Assembly (NCBI GenBank): GCA_900107575.1
Contig: FNQX01000006.1
Location: 113,442-177,441 of the forward strand
DNA length: 64,000 nt
Reading direction: 5' to 3'
DNA from: Lachnospiraceae bacterium NK3A20
GTDB taxonomy: Bacteria > Bacillota > Clostridia > Lachnospirales > Lachnospiraceae
Shown piece after piece: positions 25,286 through 32,928 of this stretch; positions within the stretch are counted from its first letter, which is position 1, and every line of letters starts with the position of its first letter. A program made the translations under genes and the position numbers. The notes beneath the pieces were generated by a model that was given only the letters and a program-made list of their open reading frames with translations, had not been told where the DNA came from and ran no database searches.

Positions 25286-26242
25286 TCATGATAAATCCAA
25301 CCGCAGCTGTCCTGTCAGCCAGGAGCTCTGCGGTGAGTCGGTGATCTCGTCCTCCGGCCGCACTCTTCCGACAAGGAGTGGTGAGGATGGATCGTGCAGA
25401 CGCAGGTTCTGTTCCACGATCCCCGTGTCATAATTCGCGTAGCAGTACCGGCAGCCGTGTCCGCAGGTGTTGTACTGGCCGATGTCATTGCCAAGGAGGC
25501 AGTGACAGCCTTTCCTGGTCTCATGCCCGGAAGGCACCTGCATCTCCTCTCCTGCCGCCTGTTCGAGAATCGCCTGCGTCATACAACCTGCGACATCAAC
25601 GCCGTAAGCCGACAGCGACGGATCTTCCAGACAGGTGCGCACCCTCATCCCGTGGGAAGCCGCAATCTTTGCGAACGCGGCGCAGAGCCTTGCCTTGTCC
25701 TCCGCGGACACCGGCATGACCTCAGGGAAATTCTTCACCGTCTTGGCATAGAGGTCGATGAAACTGATGACTACCTGATCTGTTGCACCTTCCAGCTCCC
25801 CTGCCATCTCTTCAAAAGCCCGGATGTGATAGTCGACGCTGTACTTCTCCGAAATGAAAATCGGATCGTACCTCCAGGAGACCGCACTCCTGCCTCCATA
25901 AAGAGCAGCGTGACTCTGCACCTTCTCTGAGAGCGCGCGGAAGGAGCGCATGACCTCTCTCTTATCCGGCACACAGGGTTCGATGTCCCTGCCGTAGGGA
26001 GTAATCGTCACGAACCAGAACTGACGGAAACGCGATAGTTCCTCCAGATAAGGGATCATGGGAGCCGGATTCTTCGTGCAGAAGACCAGCATATCTACCA
26101 CGGAGGGATCGAGCCGGTATCGCGAGATCTTCTCCGGGAATAGAGGGTTACGCGCCAGCACATACCCTTCCCGAATTCGATTCCGGAACCACTCGGAGAA
26201 AAACGCGGGAATGTCGGTTCTGCTGCCTGTATTGATGATCAT
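25286..26242 (-). CDS. DUF1848 family protein with radical-SAM-like Cys motif
   Basis: 318 residues, AAAGGAG six bases before ATG. The amino end IINTGSRTDIPAFFSEWF and FCTKNPAPMIPYLEEL are diagnostic of DUF1848. Near residues 250-280, after a GCHCLLGNDIGQYN stretch, lies CGHGCRYCYANYD, a CxxxCxxC array identical in spacing to the radical SAM 4Fe-4S site, but near the carboxyl end instead of the first strand of the barrel. An iron-sulfur protein related to spore photoproduct lyase-type enzymes is plausible; the reaction is unknown. It follows DUF4317 on the same strand with repeat fragment B between. Confidence 0.88.
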   Translation of the reverse strand: MIINTGSRTDIPAFFSEWFRNRIREGYVLARNPLFPEKISRYRLDPSVVDMLVFCTKNPAPMIPYLEELSRFRQFWFVTITPYGRDIEPCVPDKREVMRSFRALSEKVQSHAALYGGRSAVSWRYDPIFISEKYSVDYHIRAFEEMAGELEGATDQVVISFIDLYAKTVKNFPEVMPVSAEDKARLCAAFAKIAASHGMRVRTCLEDPSLSAYGVDVAGCMTQAILEQAAGEEMQVPSGHETRKGCHCLLGNDIGQYNTCGHGCRYCYANYDTGIVEQNLRLHDPSSPLLVGRVRPEDEITDSPQSSWLTGQLRLDLS

Positions 26243-26283
26243 TCCTGTCTCCTTTCCGCTATCATCTCCATTCCAGAATTCCT

Positions 26284-26324
26284 TTATGTTGCAAGCGCTT
26301 CAGGCTGTACGGAATAGATACTAT
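26284..26324 (-). repeat. Dispersed intergenic repeat, fragment B
   Basis: About 40 bases whose minus strand reads GTATCTATTCCGTACAGCC then TGAAGCGCTTGC, matching the left end of copies A and E (GTATCTGTTCAGTACAGCC then CGAAGC). It occupies the 89-base gap after the DUF4317 stop. Confidence 0.6.
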
Positions 26325-26331
26325 TCTTTGC

Positions 26332-27504
26332 TCATGCCTCTTCTGCGGGATCTTTCATCCTGCTGCCGGACAGCTTCGGCAGAATGCGAATGCCGTTCAG
26401 CTCAATGTCATCCTGCACCGGGATCAGGATATACTCCCTGCCGTCAATGACCTTCGATGTGATAATGGATGCCACATCGCTCTTGGCCGTGATCTTAATA
26501 CTGGGCGACTTGATCTGCACCGTCGACCTGCCGCCGAGATTCTCCGCGGTGAACGCCTTGCCTTCGCCAACCTGCTCGTCGAATACTTCCTCGAAATTCC
26601 GGTTGATGGTGTCAGGGCTTGCCCCGCTCTCGGACAAAAGGCGCCGCACTTCTGTTTTGCCCAGTTCATAGGGCTCCGGATCGTCTTTCTCCTGTTTAAT
26701 CGTCTCATCCAGGCTCTGCGTCAGGCTCATGACATTCTCGAAATTGCAGTCGCGCCCCAGCGTCTGCTCAACGACCGCAGAGAAAACCTCCTGCTGCGCC
26801 TTCTCGGTCAACGGCCGGTCACAGTTCTCGCCGATCAGCGCGTCGATCAGCTCTGTGTGCCGCTCGTCTTCTTTTTTCGCGTACCAGAGGAGACTGTGGA
26901 TGTCCGGCATTCTGTCATTGAACGCGGGGAAGAGGAAGCCCGCCTCCGGCATCTGCACGCCGAGATCCGACCGCTTGTTCACAAAGGTCAGCGTCTCCTC
27001 GTCAAAACATAAGCCTTCCTTGACTTCTACGACGGGGCAGATACAGCCAACCATGAAAAAATAGACGTATTCCGAAGCGTCATCAAGATCCTGCCCGTCT
27101 GATGTTTTCGCCGGGATGTCGTAGGCGCCGTGGGCCAGGAGGATCAGATACCTGCCCGGCATCTTCGCCGTATCCATGATCTTCTGGAAGAAGCCCTTCA
27201 GCATCGCCCTGTTCTCGAACTGATCGTCCAGGATCTGGAACAGGATGTTCTGATTGCCGCCGTCCGCCTCTTCGTTGAGGGGAAACTCCATGTTGTAGAG
27301 ATTCTTGCCGAGCTTGCCGGTCAAGGTCTTGCGGAAGATCTCGCAATACTTCTCCACTTCCTCTTCCGCCAGTGCCCTCCAGGTGTCCTTGAGCTCGGTG
27401 ATCACCTGCCCCTGTTCATCTACGAATACGCCTGTGATCTTGTCGATCCTGCAGTCGTTCTTCATCAGTATTTTGCGGATCTCGCCTACTGCCTTTTTGT
27501 CCAT
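26332..27504 (-). CDS. DUF4317 family protein, unknown function
   Basis: 390 residues, AAGGAG before ATG. The start MDKKAVGEIRKILMKNDCRID and the inner GRYLILLAHGAYDIPAKTSDG are what I recognise as DUF4317, common in Lachnospiraceae and related Clostridia. No signal peptide or spans; no recognised catalytic motif. An acidic, mostly soluble protein. Neighbours on the same strand are MATE and DUF1848, but repeat sequences separate all three, which argues against one tight operon. Confidence 0.87.
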   Translation of the reverse strand: MDKKAVGEIRKILMKNDCRIDKITGVFVDEQGQVITELKDTWRALAEEEVEKYCEIFRKTLTGKLGKNLYNMEFPLNEEADGGNQNILFQILDDQFENRAMLKGFFQKIMDTAKMPGRYLILLAHGAYDIPAKTSDGQDLDDASEYVYFFMVGCICPVVEVKEGLCFDEETLTFVNKRSDLGVQMPEAGFLFPAFNDRMPDIHSLLWYAKKEDERHTELIDALIGENCDRPLTEKAQQEVFSAVVEQTLGRDCNFENVMSLTQSLDETIKQEKDDPEPYELGKTEVRRLLSESGASPDTINRNFEEVFDEQVGEGKAFTAENLGGRSTVQIKSPSIKITAKSDVASIITSKVIDGREYILIPVQDDIELNGIRILPKLSGSRMKDPAEEA

Positions 27505-27678
27505 GCTCTCTCCTTCATCTGACCGGGGCTTTCAAACTGTCATCGGCACTGTGAACGGCTCGATGGCCCGATTCACGAAAATCACCTCCGCGAGTAATCG
27601 TCTATGTGAGTAATTGCGAAGGCGATTTCCTCTCGCGGGTGCCGCAAATTACGCAGCACTCGGTATGAGTGCACTGTG

Positions 27679-27796
27679 CTGTACTCAACAGATGACGCCC
27701 GGCAACATATTGTAACACACAAGGCAAGGGGCTACAGGGCACTCCGAAGCACCTGCTTCTCTGAGCGTAGCAAAGTGGATATTTGGCTGGTGAACC
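27679..27796 (+). repeat. Dispersed intergenic repeat, copy C (diverged)
   Basis: Within the 301-base gap 27505-27805. The segment CGAAGCACCTGCTTCTC, GCGTAGCAAAGTGGATAT then GGCTGG aligns with copy E (CGAAGC, TTGCTTCTCCCGGCGTA, CCAAAGTAGACAT, CAGCAGG). Upstream, GTAATTGCG/CGCAAATTAC and GCACTC/GAGTGC (near 27590-27675) form additional inverted repeats. No gene is seen in the gap. Confidence 0.65.
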
Positions 27797-27805
27797 GGAT
27801 GAATT

Positions 27806-29143
27806 TCACGCCATGTCCCAGGCGCTACGGTATCTGCGATAGAGGAAAATACAGATCAGGGCAGATAGGAGGGACCCCAGCGGCGCGGCCAGTCCCATCG
27901 GGAACAGCGTCGCAGGGAAGAGGATGCTCGCAAGCCACGCTCCCGGCACCCGGACGAGCGCCACCGAGATCATGTTGTGAACGAAAGAGAAGACAGATTT
28001 GCCATAGGCCGAGAAAAAACCGGAGAAGCAGAAGTGAATTCCCGCGATCATGCAGTCCAGGCTGTAGCTTCTAAGGTATTCTCCTCCCAGCATCACAACG
28101 GAAGGATCATTGCGCACGAACAGCCCCACGATTGACGCGGCTGCAAACTGACAGAAGATCCAGCAGACGGCGCCGAAACTCACGCAGAACAGAATGGCGA
28201 TCTTCAGCGCTTGCCGGCTCCTTTCGTGCAGCCCTGCTCCCGCATTCTGCGAGGCAATGGCGGATACCGAGGAGAGCATAGCGGAAGGCACGAGGAACAG
28301 GAAGCTGATGATCTTCTCCACGATGCCGACGGCTGCCGCCACATCGATGCCGCGGCTGTTCGCGATGGCAGTGATTATAAGGAAAGAAATTTGAATGAGA
28401 CCATCCTGACAGGCGATCGGAAGGCCGATGCCCACGATATGGTGCAGTGTACTGCCATCCGGCCGGAAATCTTCCCGTGTGATCTGAATGCCAATGCCGC
28501 GGCGACAGAGCGCAAAGAGAGCGATGATAACGCTCACAGCCTGACTCGCCACGGTGGCGGTAGCCGCACCTGCAGCCCTCAGCGACAGCGGGCCGATGAG
28601 AAGGTAGTCTCCTATGATATTGATCACACCCGCAACCGCGACGAAGACCATCGGGCTCTTCGTATCACCCATGCCGCGGAAAATGCTCGCGATCACATTG
28701 TAGGCCGTGATGAATGGCACGCCGATGAAACAGATCGTAAGATACCGCCTCGTTTCATCGATTGCCTCCGGTGGCACATCCAGAATGTGGATGATGCCGC
28801 CCGCCGCCGCGACAAGGAGGAGTGTAGCGGCAGTCGCAAAGCACAGGAACAAGACCACACTGTTGCCGATGGTCCTCGCCACACTCTTCTTATCTCCTGC
28901 GCCGACGCTTCTCCCGATGCCGACGAGAGCCCCCGTCGCCAGTCCTACGATGATCACAGTCAGCATGTGCATGACCTGGGAGCCGACGGATACGCCGGAG
29001 ATCGCCGCTGCCCCGTTGAACTGTCCGGTGATGAAGAGATCCGCGAGGCCGTAGAATGTCTGGAGGAAACTGGAGAAGAGAAAAGGCACGGAGAACCGTG
29101 CCAGAATGCCTGCCATATTGCCTTTGGTAAGATCGTGCTGCAT
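27806..29143 (-). CDS. MATE-family multidrug/sodium antiporter
   Basis: 445 residues with about 12 hydrophobic spans in two homologous halves. MAGILARFSVPFLFSSFLQ and YGLADLFITGQFNGAAAISG are the first-half MATE signatures; SGFFSAYGKSVFSFVHNM occurs late in the second half. The family exports cationic drugs or metabolites using Na+ or H+ gradients. Substrate unknown. The ATG has AGGAT upstream; there is no adjacent regulator. Confidence 0.95.
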   Translation of the reverse strand: MQHDLTKGNMAGILARFSVPFLFSSFLQTFYGLADLFITGQFNGAAAISGVSVGSQVMHMLTVIIVGLATGALVGIGRSVGAGDKKSVARTIGNSVVLFLCFATAATLLLVAAAGGIIHILDVPPEAIDETRRYLTICFIGVPFITAYNVIASIFRGMGDTKSPMVFVAVAGVINIIGDYLLIGPLSLRAAGAATATVASQAVSVIIALFALCRRGIGIQITREDFRPDGSTLHHIVGIGLPIACQDGLIQISFLIITAIANSRGIDVAAAVGIVEKIISFLFLVPSAMLSSVSAIASQNAGAGLHERSRQALKIAILFCVSFGAVCWIFCQFAAASIVGLFVRNDPSVVMLGGEYLRSYSLDCMIAGIHFCFSGFFSAYGKSVFSFVHNMISVALVRVPGAWLASILFPATLFPMGLAAPLGSLLSALICIFLYRRYRSAWDMA

Positions 29144-29204
29144 ATGAAATCCTGCTGCTGTCGCAGCTCCTTTCTGGCGAATCTGGGACAGTACAGACCA
29201 CGAG

Positions 29205-29285
29205 CAAAACTGTGGCCTGCACGTCAGAAGTCTGCTTTGCTATGCCCGGAGCAGCAAGCGCTTCGAGCTTTACCAACCAGCCGAT
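29205..29285 (-). repeat. Dispersed intergenic repeat, copy D (diverged)
   Basis: The minus strand reads CGAAGCGCTTGCTGCTCC, GCATAGCAAAGCAGACTT and GTGCAGGCCACAG, colinear with copies A and E. It fills most of the 148-base gap between the pseudouridine synthase stop and the MATE start. Confidence 0.65.
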
Positions 29286-29291
29286 TAAGCC

Positions 29292-30038
29292 TCAGAATGC
29301 CTTCAGCGCGGCGAGCTCGTCTTCGCGTAGTCTTCGGTATTCTCCGGGCGCCAGCGCAGGATCCAGCGTAACACTTCCCATGGAGATACGCTTGAGGTAG
29401 AGGACTTCCCGTCCCCCACCAAGGGCCGCCACCATCTTCCTGATCTGGTGGAACTTTCCCTCCCGGATTGTAATCTCTACCTCCGATACGCCTTCCGTCT
29501 CATGGGACTTCAGGATCTTCATATCCGCGGGCATGGCAGTCAGTGTCTCGTCATAGCGTATGCCGGCAGCAAACCTCTGGACATCTCGATCCGTGATGAC
29601 GCCTGCTATTTTTGCATAATAGACCTTATCAATGTGATGCTTCGGCGCCAGGAGCCTGTGCGAGAGCTGCCCGTCGTTGGTGATAAGGAGCAGTCCCTCC
29701 GTATCCTTGTCGAGGCGCCCTACGGGAAAGAGATCTGTTCTGACGGAAATGCCCGTCGACTCTTCGCCCTGCCGGATGAGGTCGACAACCGTCGCCTCTT
29801 GCCTGTCCTCCGCCGCGGACAGAACTCCCGCCGGCTTGTTCAACATGTAGTAAGCAAAAACTTCATATGCGACAGGCTTGCCATCGAATGTCACCTGTGC
29901 AGTCTCCGGCTCATCCAGCACATAGGCGGCATCCCGGACCACGCTGCCATTCACGCAGACGCGGCTCTTGCGAATTGCCTTTTTGATGTCACTTCTGGTG
30001 CCGACACCCATGTCGGCGAGATATTTGTCGAGTCGCAT
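29292..30038 (-). CDS. rsuA: Pseudouridine synthase, RsuA family
   Basis: 248 residues from the ATG at 30038, which has AAGGAG five bases upstream; an earlier in-frame ATG lacks a site. The S4 RNA-binding domain (MRLDKYLADMGVGTRSDIKK) covers residues 1-60. The catalytic region has LFPVGRLDKDTEGLLLITNDG with the essential Asp, and HQIRKMVAALG near the end. RsuA isomerises U516 of 16S rRNA; RluE/RluF paralogues act on 23S rRNA, so the exact target is inferred from overall likeness. Confidence 0.93.
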   Translation of the reverse strand: MRLDKYLADMGVGTRSDIKKAIRKSRVCVNGSVVRDAAYVLDEPETAQVTFDGKPVAYEVFAYYMLNKPAGVLSAAEDRQEATVVDLIRQGEESTGISVRTDLFPVGRLDKDTEGLLLITNDGQLSHRLLAPKHHIDKVYYAKIAGVITDRDVQRFAAGIRYDETLTAMPADMKILKSHETEGVSEVEITIREGKFHQIRKMVAALGGGREVLYLKRISMGSVTLDPALAPGEYRRLREDELAALKAF

Positions 30039-30171
30039 ACGCGCTCCTTCCTGTCTTCTCTTCATTGATCGAGAACGTCATAATGATTGTGTGCTGCGTA
30101 CATGTACATATACGAAAAGAGCCGCGGCAGCATGGTATGAGTTGATTTCTGTGGATTTCTACCGATCAAGT

Positions 30172-31437
30172 TCACAGCATGATCTGCAGCGTGAACCTGT
30201 CATCTTTCACTGCGGCGGTCAGAACGCCGCCGTATTGTTCGATCGTGTGGCGCGCACTCTTCATACCGAAGCCATGGTGTTCCTCGTCGCCCTTTGTCGT
30301 TCTCGGAAGGCCGTCATGGAAAACCAGCTTCCCTTCATAGAAGTTCTGCACCTGGATGATCGTATTCTGCCCATGGCTGATCATCCGGAGGCTGACCTCT
30401 CTCTTCTCGGGATTCGTCACATGCTCCGCCGCCTCAACCGCGTTGTCAATGACATTGCCGAAAACAGCGTAGATGTCCTCCGGCTTCATCATCGACAGAC
30501 GTCTGCCGTCGATCATACAGGACCAGCGGATGTTGTGGTTCTTGCAGTAGATTCCCCGATCCATCAGAATGATGTCAAGTGCCCGGTTGCCCGTATCAAT
30601 GGAAGTATCGTAGATCATGATATCCTTCTCCAGGCCGTCAATGTATCTTCGGAATTCCTCGGACTGTCCCTCATACTGCAGTGCCCTGATCTGGTGCCGC
30701 AGGTCATGGCATTTGCGATTGATGGAATCTATCATGCCCTGTTTGATCTCATACTGCTCCTTTTTCATCTCCCAGGCCTGATTCACACCGATCAATTCGG
30801 ATTCCAATCGCCTTCTCTCCATCTGATAGATCTGAACCCAGAGGATATAGATGCAGCACATGGCATCTACCAGCCGATAGAGAATACGATACTGCGGCGT
30901 TGCCTCGAATGGCGCCGTTTCCGACATTTCGAGGACGCTCAGAATGAAGATCAGCACGCCGACCGAAATCGTCGGCAGGAAAGATAGCGCCGGGTTTCTG
31001 ACAGCGATGCTCTTTCTCAGCGGAATAGCGAAAAAACGCCAGGCGAGAAGATAGGTTATGGCAAAAAGGATAACATAGACGAACGCAGGAAGTCCCAGTG
31101 CCAGGCTGATACGGTATCCGTCAAAAGCGATATGCTGAACCGCACAGGCACAGCCCGTCAGAAGGGCCGCTCTTCGCAATGACCCGTCCAGTAGAAAATA
31201 CATAAAAGGGAGCACCGCAAGGGCAAAGATAAGCCAGTACAGCATCTGAGCCGCGGCATTGCCCATCTTCAGATCAAGGCTGCTGGCATAGTACGATATC
31301 AGAATCATCAGGGCACTGGCCAGGAGGCCGCGCACGATCCAATGCTCCCGCTTCGGAAACGGCAGCACGATGGCGATCGCCGCGAAGATCAGCTGAACGA
31401 TATACGCAATATTATCCCAGAACTGTGAGACAGTCAT
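30172..31437 (-). CDS. GHKL sensor histidine kinase, AgrC/NatK-like
   Basis: 421 residues. About six spans occupy residues 1-200, without an obvious extracellular sensor. A coiled-coil region leads to NRKCHDLRHQIRALQ, where the His after Cys is the likely phosphoacceptor. The GHKL ATPase has FGNVIDNAVEAAEHV (N box) and HHGFGMKSARHTIEQYGG (G boxes). The ATG overlaps the response-regulator stop by 4 bases. Such kinases often sense peptides, yet no AgrB- or AgrD-like gene is nearby. The pair lies just downstream of a membrane protein and GH3 enzyme on the same strand, separated by a structured gap. Confidence 0.93.
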   Translation of the reverse strand: MTVSQFWDNIAYIVQLIFAAIAIVLPFPKREHWIVRGLLASALMILISYYASSLDLKMGNAAAQMLYWLIFALAVLPFMYFLLDGSLRRAALLTGCACAVQHIAFDGYRISLALGLPAFVYVILFAITYLLAWRFFAIPLRKSIAVRNPALSFLPTISVGVLIFILSVLEMSETAPFEATPQYRILYRLVDAMCCIYILWVQIYQMERRRLESELIGVNQAWEMKKEQYEIKQGMIDSINRKCHDLRHQIRALQYEGQSEEFRRYIDGLEKDIMIYDTSIDTGNRALDIILMDRGIYCKNHNIRWSCMIDGRRLSMMKPEDIYAVFGNVIDNAVEAAEHVTNPEKREVSLRMISHGQNTIIQVQNFYEGKLVFHDGLPRTTKGDEEHHGFGMKSARHTIEQYGGVLTAAVKDDRFTLQIML

Positions 31438-32159
31438 AACAAGCCTCCAAGGTAAGCCGCATAAGTTTCCGTGAAGGCCTTGCGGCGCGGCCTGCTCATT
31501 TTCAGACGTTCTCCATCAACGATCACGTCATCGTTTTCGATTCCATCCACATAGTCCAGATTGACCAGATAGCAGTTATTGCAGCGGTAGAAGGGCAGTC
31601 CCTCCAGTTCCTTCTCCAGCGCGTGCAGAGAGAATCTCTGCCGGAGTGTTACGTCTCCGCAGTGGTAGCACAGCTCATGCCCCGCCACTTCAACGTATCT
31701 CAGCCTCCTGGAACTGATCTTGTGGATGGATGCGCCTGTCTGCACAGCCAGTATGACTTCCCTTCTCTCGATGCGGGTCAGCAGCGTACCAAGCTTCAGT
31801 TCCAGCGAATAGTAGCTGACCGGCTTGACGATGAAATCGAGCGCCTGTACCTCATATCCACGGATCGCCATCTGCGCCATATTCGTGACAAAGACAATCC
31901 CGACCCTCGTATCCTTTTCCCGGATACGGACCGCGACATCCATCCCGTTAATTCCCGCAGCGGTGTCTTCCTCCGTGTCAAGTTCGATGTCCATGAAGAT
32001 CAGATCCGCGTTATTGTGATAGGAATCGAGCATTCTGACGCCACTGTGATAAACCGTGATCTCGAAGTGCGTCCCATGACTTTGCGCATATTGATGAAGT
32101 GCCTCCTCGAGCCGTTCCGCCTCCTCCTTCTCATCCTCTACGATAATCACTCTGATCAT
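31434..32159 (-). CDS. LytTR-family response regulator
   Basis: 241 residues. The receiver (1-125) has VIIVEDEKEEAERL with the acidic pocket, DLIFMDIELDTEED with the phosphoacceptor Asp, and DFIVKPVSYYSLEL with the conserved Lys-Pro. The LytTR DNA-binding domain follows (about 140-240: YRCNNCYLVNLDYVDGIEND). GGAG lies upstream of ATG. It partners the GHKL kinase encoded next. Targets are unknown; LytTR sites in nearby promoters were not identified. Confidence 0.95.
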   Translation of the reverse strand: MIRVIIVEDEKEEAERLEEALHQYAQSHGTHFEITVYHSGVRMLDSYHNNADLIFMDIELDTEEDTAAGINGMDVAVRIREKDTRVGIVFVTNMAQMAIRGYEVQALDFIVKPVSYYSLELKLGTLLTRIERREVILAVQTGASIHKISSRRLRYVEVAGHELCYHCGDVTLRQRFSLHALEKELEGLPFYRCNNCYLVNLDYVDGIENDDVIVDGERLKMSRPRRKAFTETYAAYLGGLL

Positions 32160-32211
32160 GCATCTCTCCCCAGCCTTTTATGTTCCCCCAACTGCATCCA
32201 ACTCATACCCA

Positions 32212-32351
32212 GTGCCGCGTTCTTCGCGGCACCCACATGCGAAATCGCTAAAGCGATTCACCGCGCAGGCGGTTTCGCATGTATCGGGTCCTCGGGGACG
32301 CTTGCGTCACCGAGGAGCGTTCGGAGGGGACGCATCGGCGTCACTTCCGAA
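32212..32351. other. Array of four consecutive stem-loops upstream of the two-component operon
   Basis: In the 361-base gap 32160-32520: (1) GTGCCGCG/CGCGGCAC, 32212-32232, perfect. (2) ACATGCGAA/TTCGCATGT, 32235-32282, enclosing ATCGCT/AGCGAT and ACCGC/GCGGT, a three-way junction. (3) TCCTCGGGGACGC/GCGTCACCGAGGA, 32289-32316, one mismatch. (4) TTCGGAGGGGACGC/GCGTCACTTCCGAA, 32320-32351, two mismatches. Hairpins 3 and 4 share core sequence. None has a U-tract. 32352-32520 shows no gene. Confidence 0.75.
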
Positions 32352-32520
32352 CTATCTTCTCTGATGATATCGTTTCTCAGACGCACAACTCAAGTGAAAA
32401 ACGTTGCAAACGGGCAAAATTCTTCACTCAATGCAAAAATGAGCAGGCGCGAATCCGCTGCCTGCCCATAAATCGTATCTTATGCTGTTCTGTCTTTTCT
32501 CCCTGTTTTGTCCGGAGTTA

Positions 32521-32913
32521 TCATTTAGACTTTTTCAGGAAGCTTGCGATAATCGCGGTGATCATGGCTACTCCATTGACGCCGGCGAGAGCGTAATTCA
32601 TCCCTGCCAGTTCCGGAATTCCCACCATTTTGATCCCGCTCAGCGACTCCGCAATATTCCAGATTCCATCGGACAGTACCGTCATCAGCACATAAGCCAG
32701 GGCTGCCGTGCCCAATATACTCGCGAAATCACTCCACCTTTTCTCTCCGGCCAGTGCGGATGCCTCGCAGATGACAGACACTGCAAGCGCCGCATATACG
32801 ACCGGGCGGACTGTGCCGCCCCTTGCACTGTACATCAGCAGCATGATGAGTATGATCACGGAAAGAGCACAGGTGATCATAGAGAAAACAAATCCGATAC
32901 TCTTATTCTTCAT
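32521..32913 (-). CDS. Small four-span membrane protein, unknown function
   Basis: 130 residues with about four hydrophobic segments: FVFSMITCALSVIILIMLLM, VVYAALAVSVICEASA, ILGTAALAYVLMTVLS and GMNYALAGVNGVAMITAIIAS, ending in KKSK. AAGGAAA precedes the ATG. It lies 15 bases after the GH3 stop on the same strand, clearly in its operon. I recall similar small proteins paired with membrane GH3 enzymes in gut Firmicutes but cannot name a family. A partner in anchoring or glycan import is possible. Confidence 0.75.
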   Translation of the reverse strand: MKNKSIGFVFSMITCALSVIILIMLLMYSARGGTVRPVVYAALAVSVICEASALAGEKRWSDFASILGTAALAYVLMTVLSDGIWNIAESLSGIKMVGIPELAGMNYALAGVNGVAMITAIIASFLKKSK

Positions 32914-32928
32914 AGGTTTCCTTTCTCC

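Noticed and set aside
30172..32159. Agr-type quorum-sensing system
   Set aside because: Kinase and LytTR regulator fit, but no AgrB-like protease or AgrD-like peptide gene was seen nearby.
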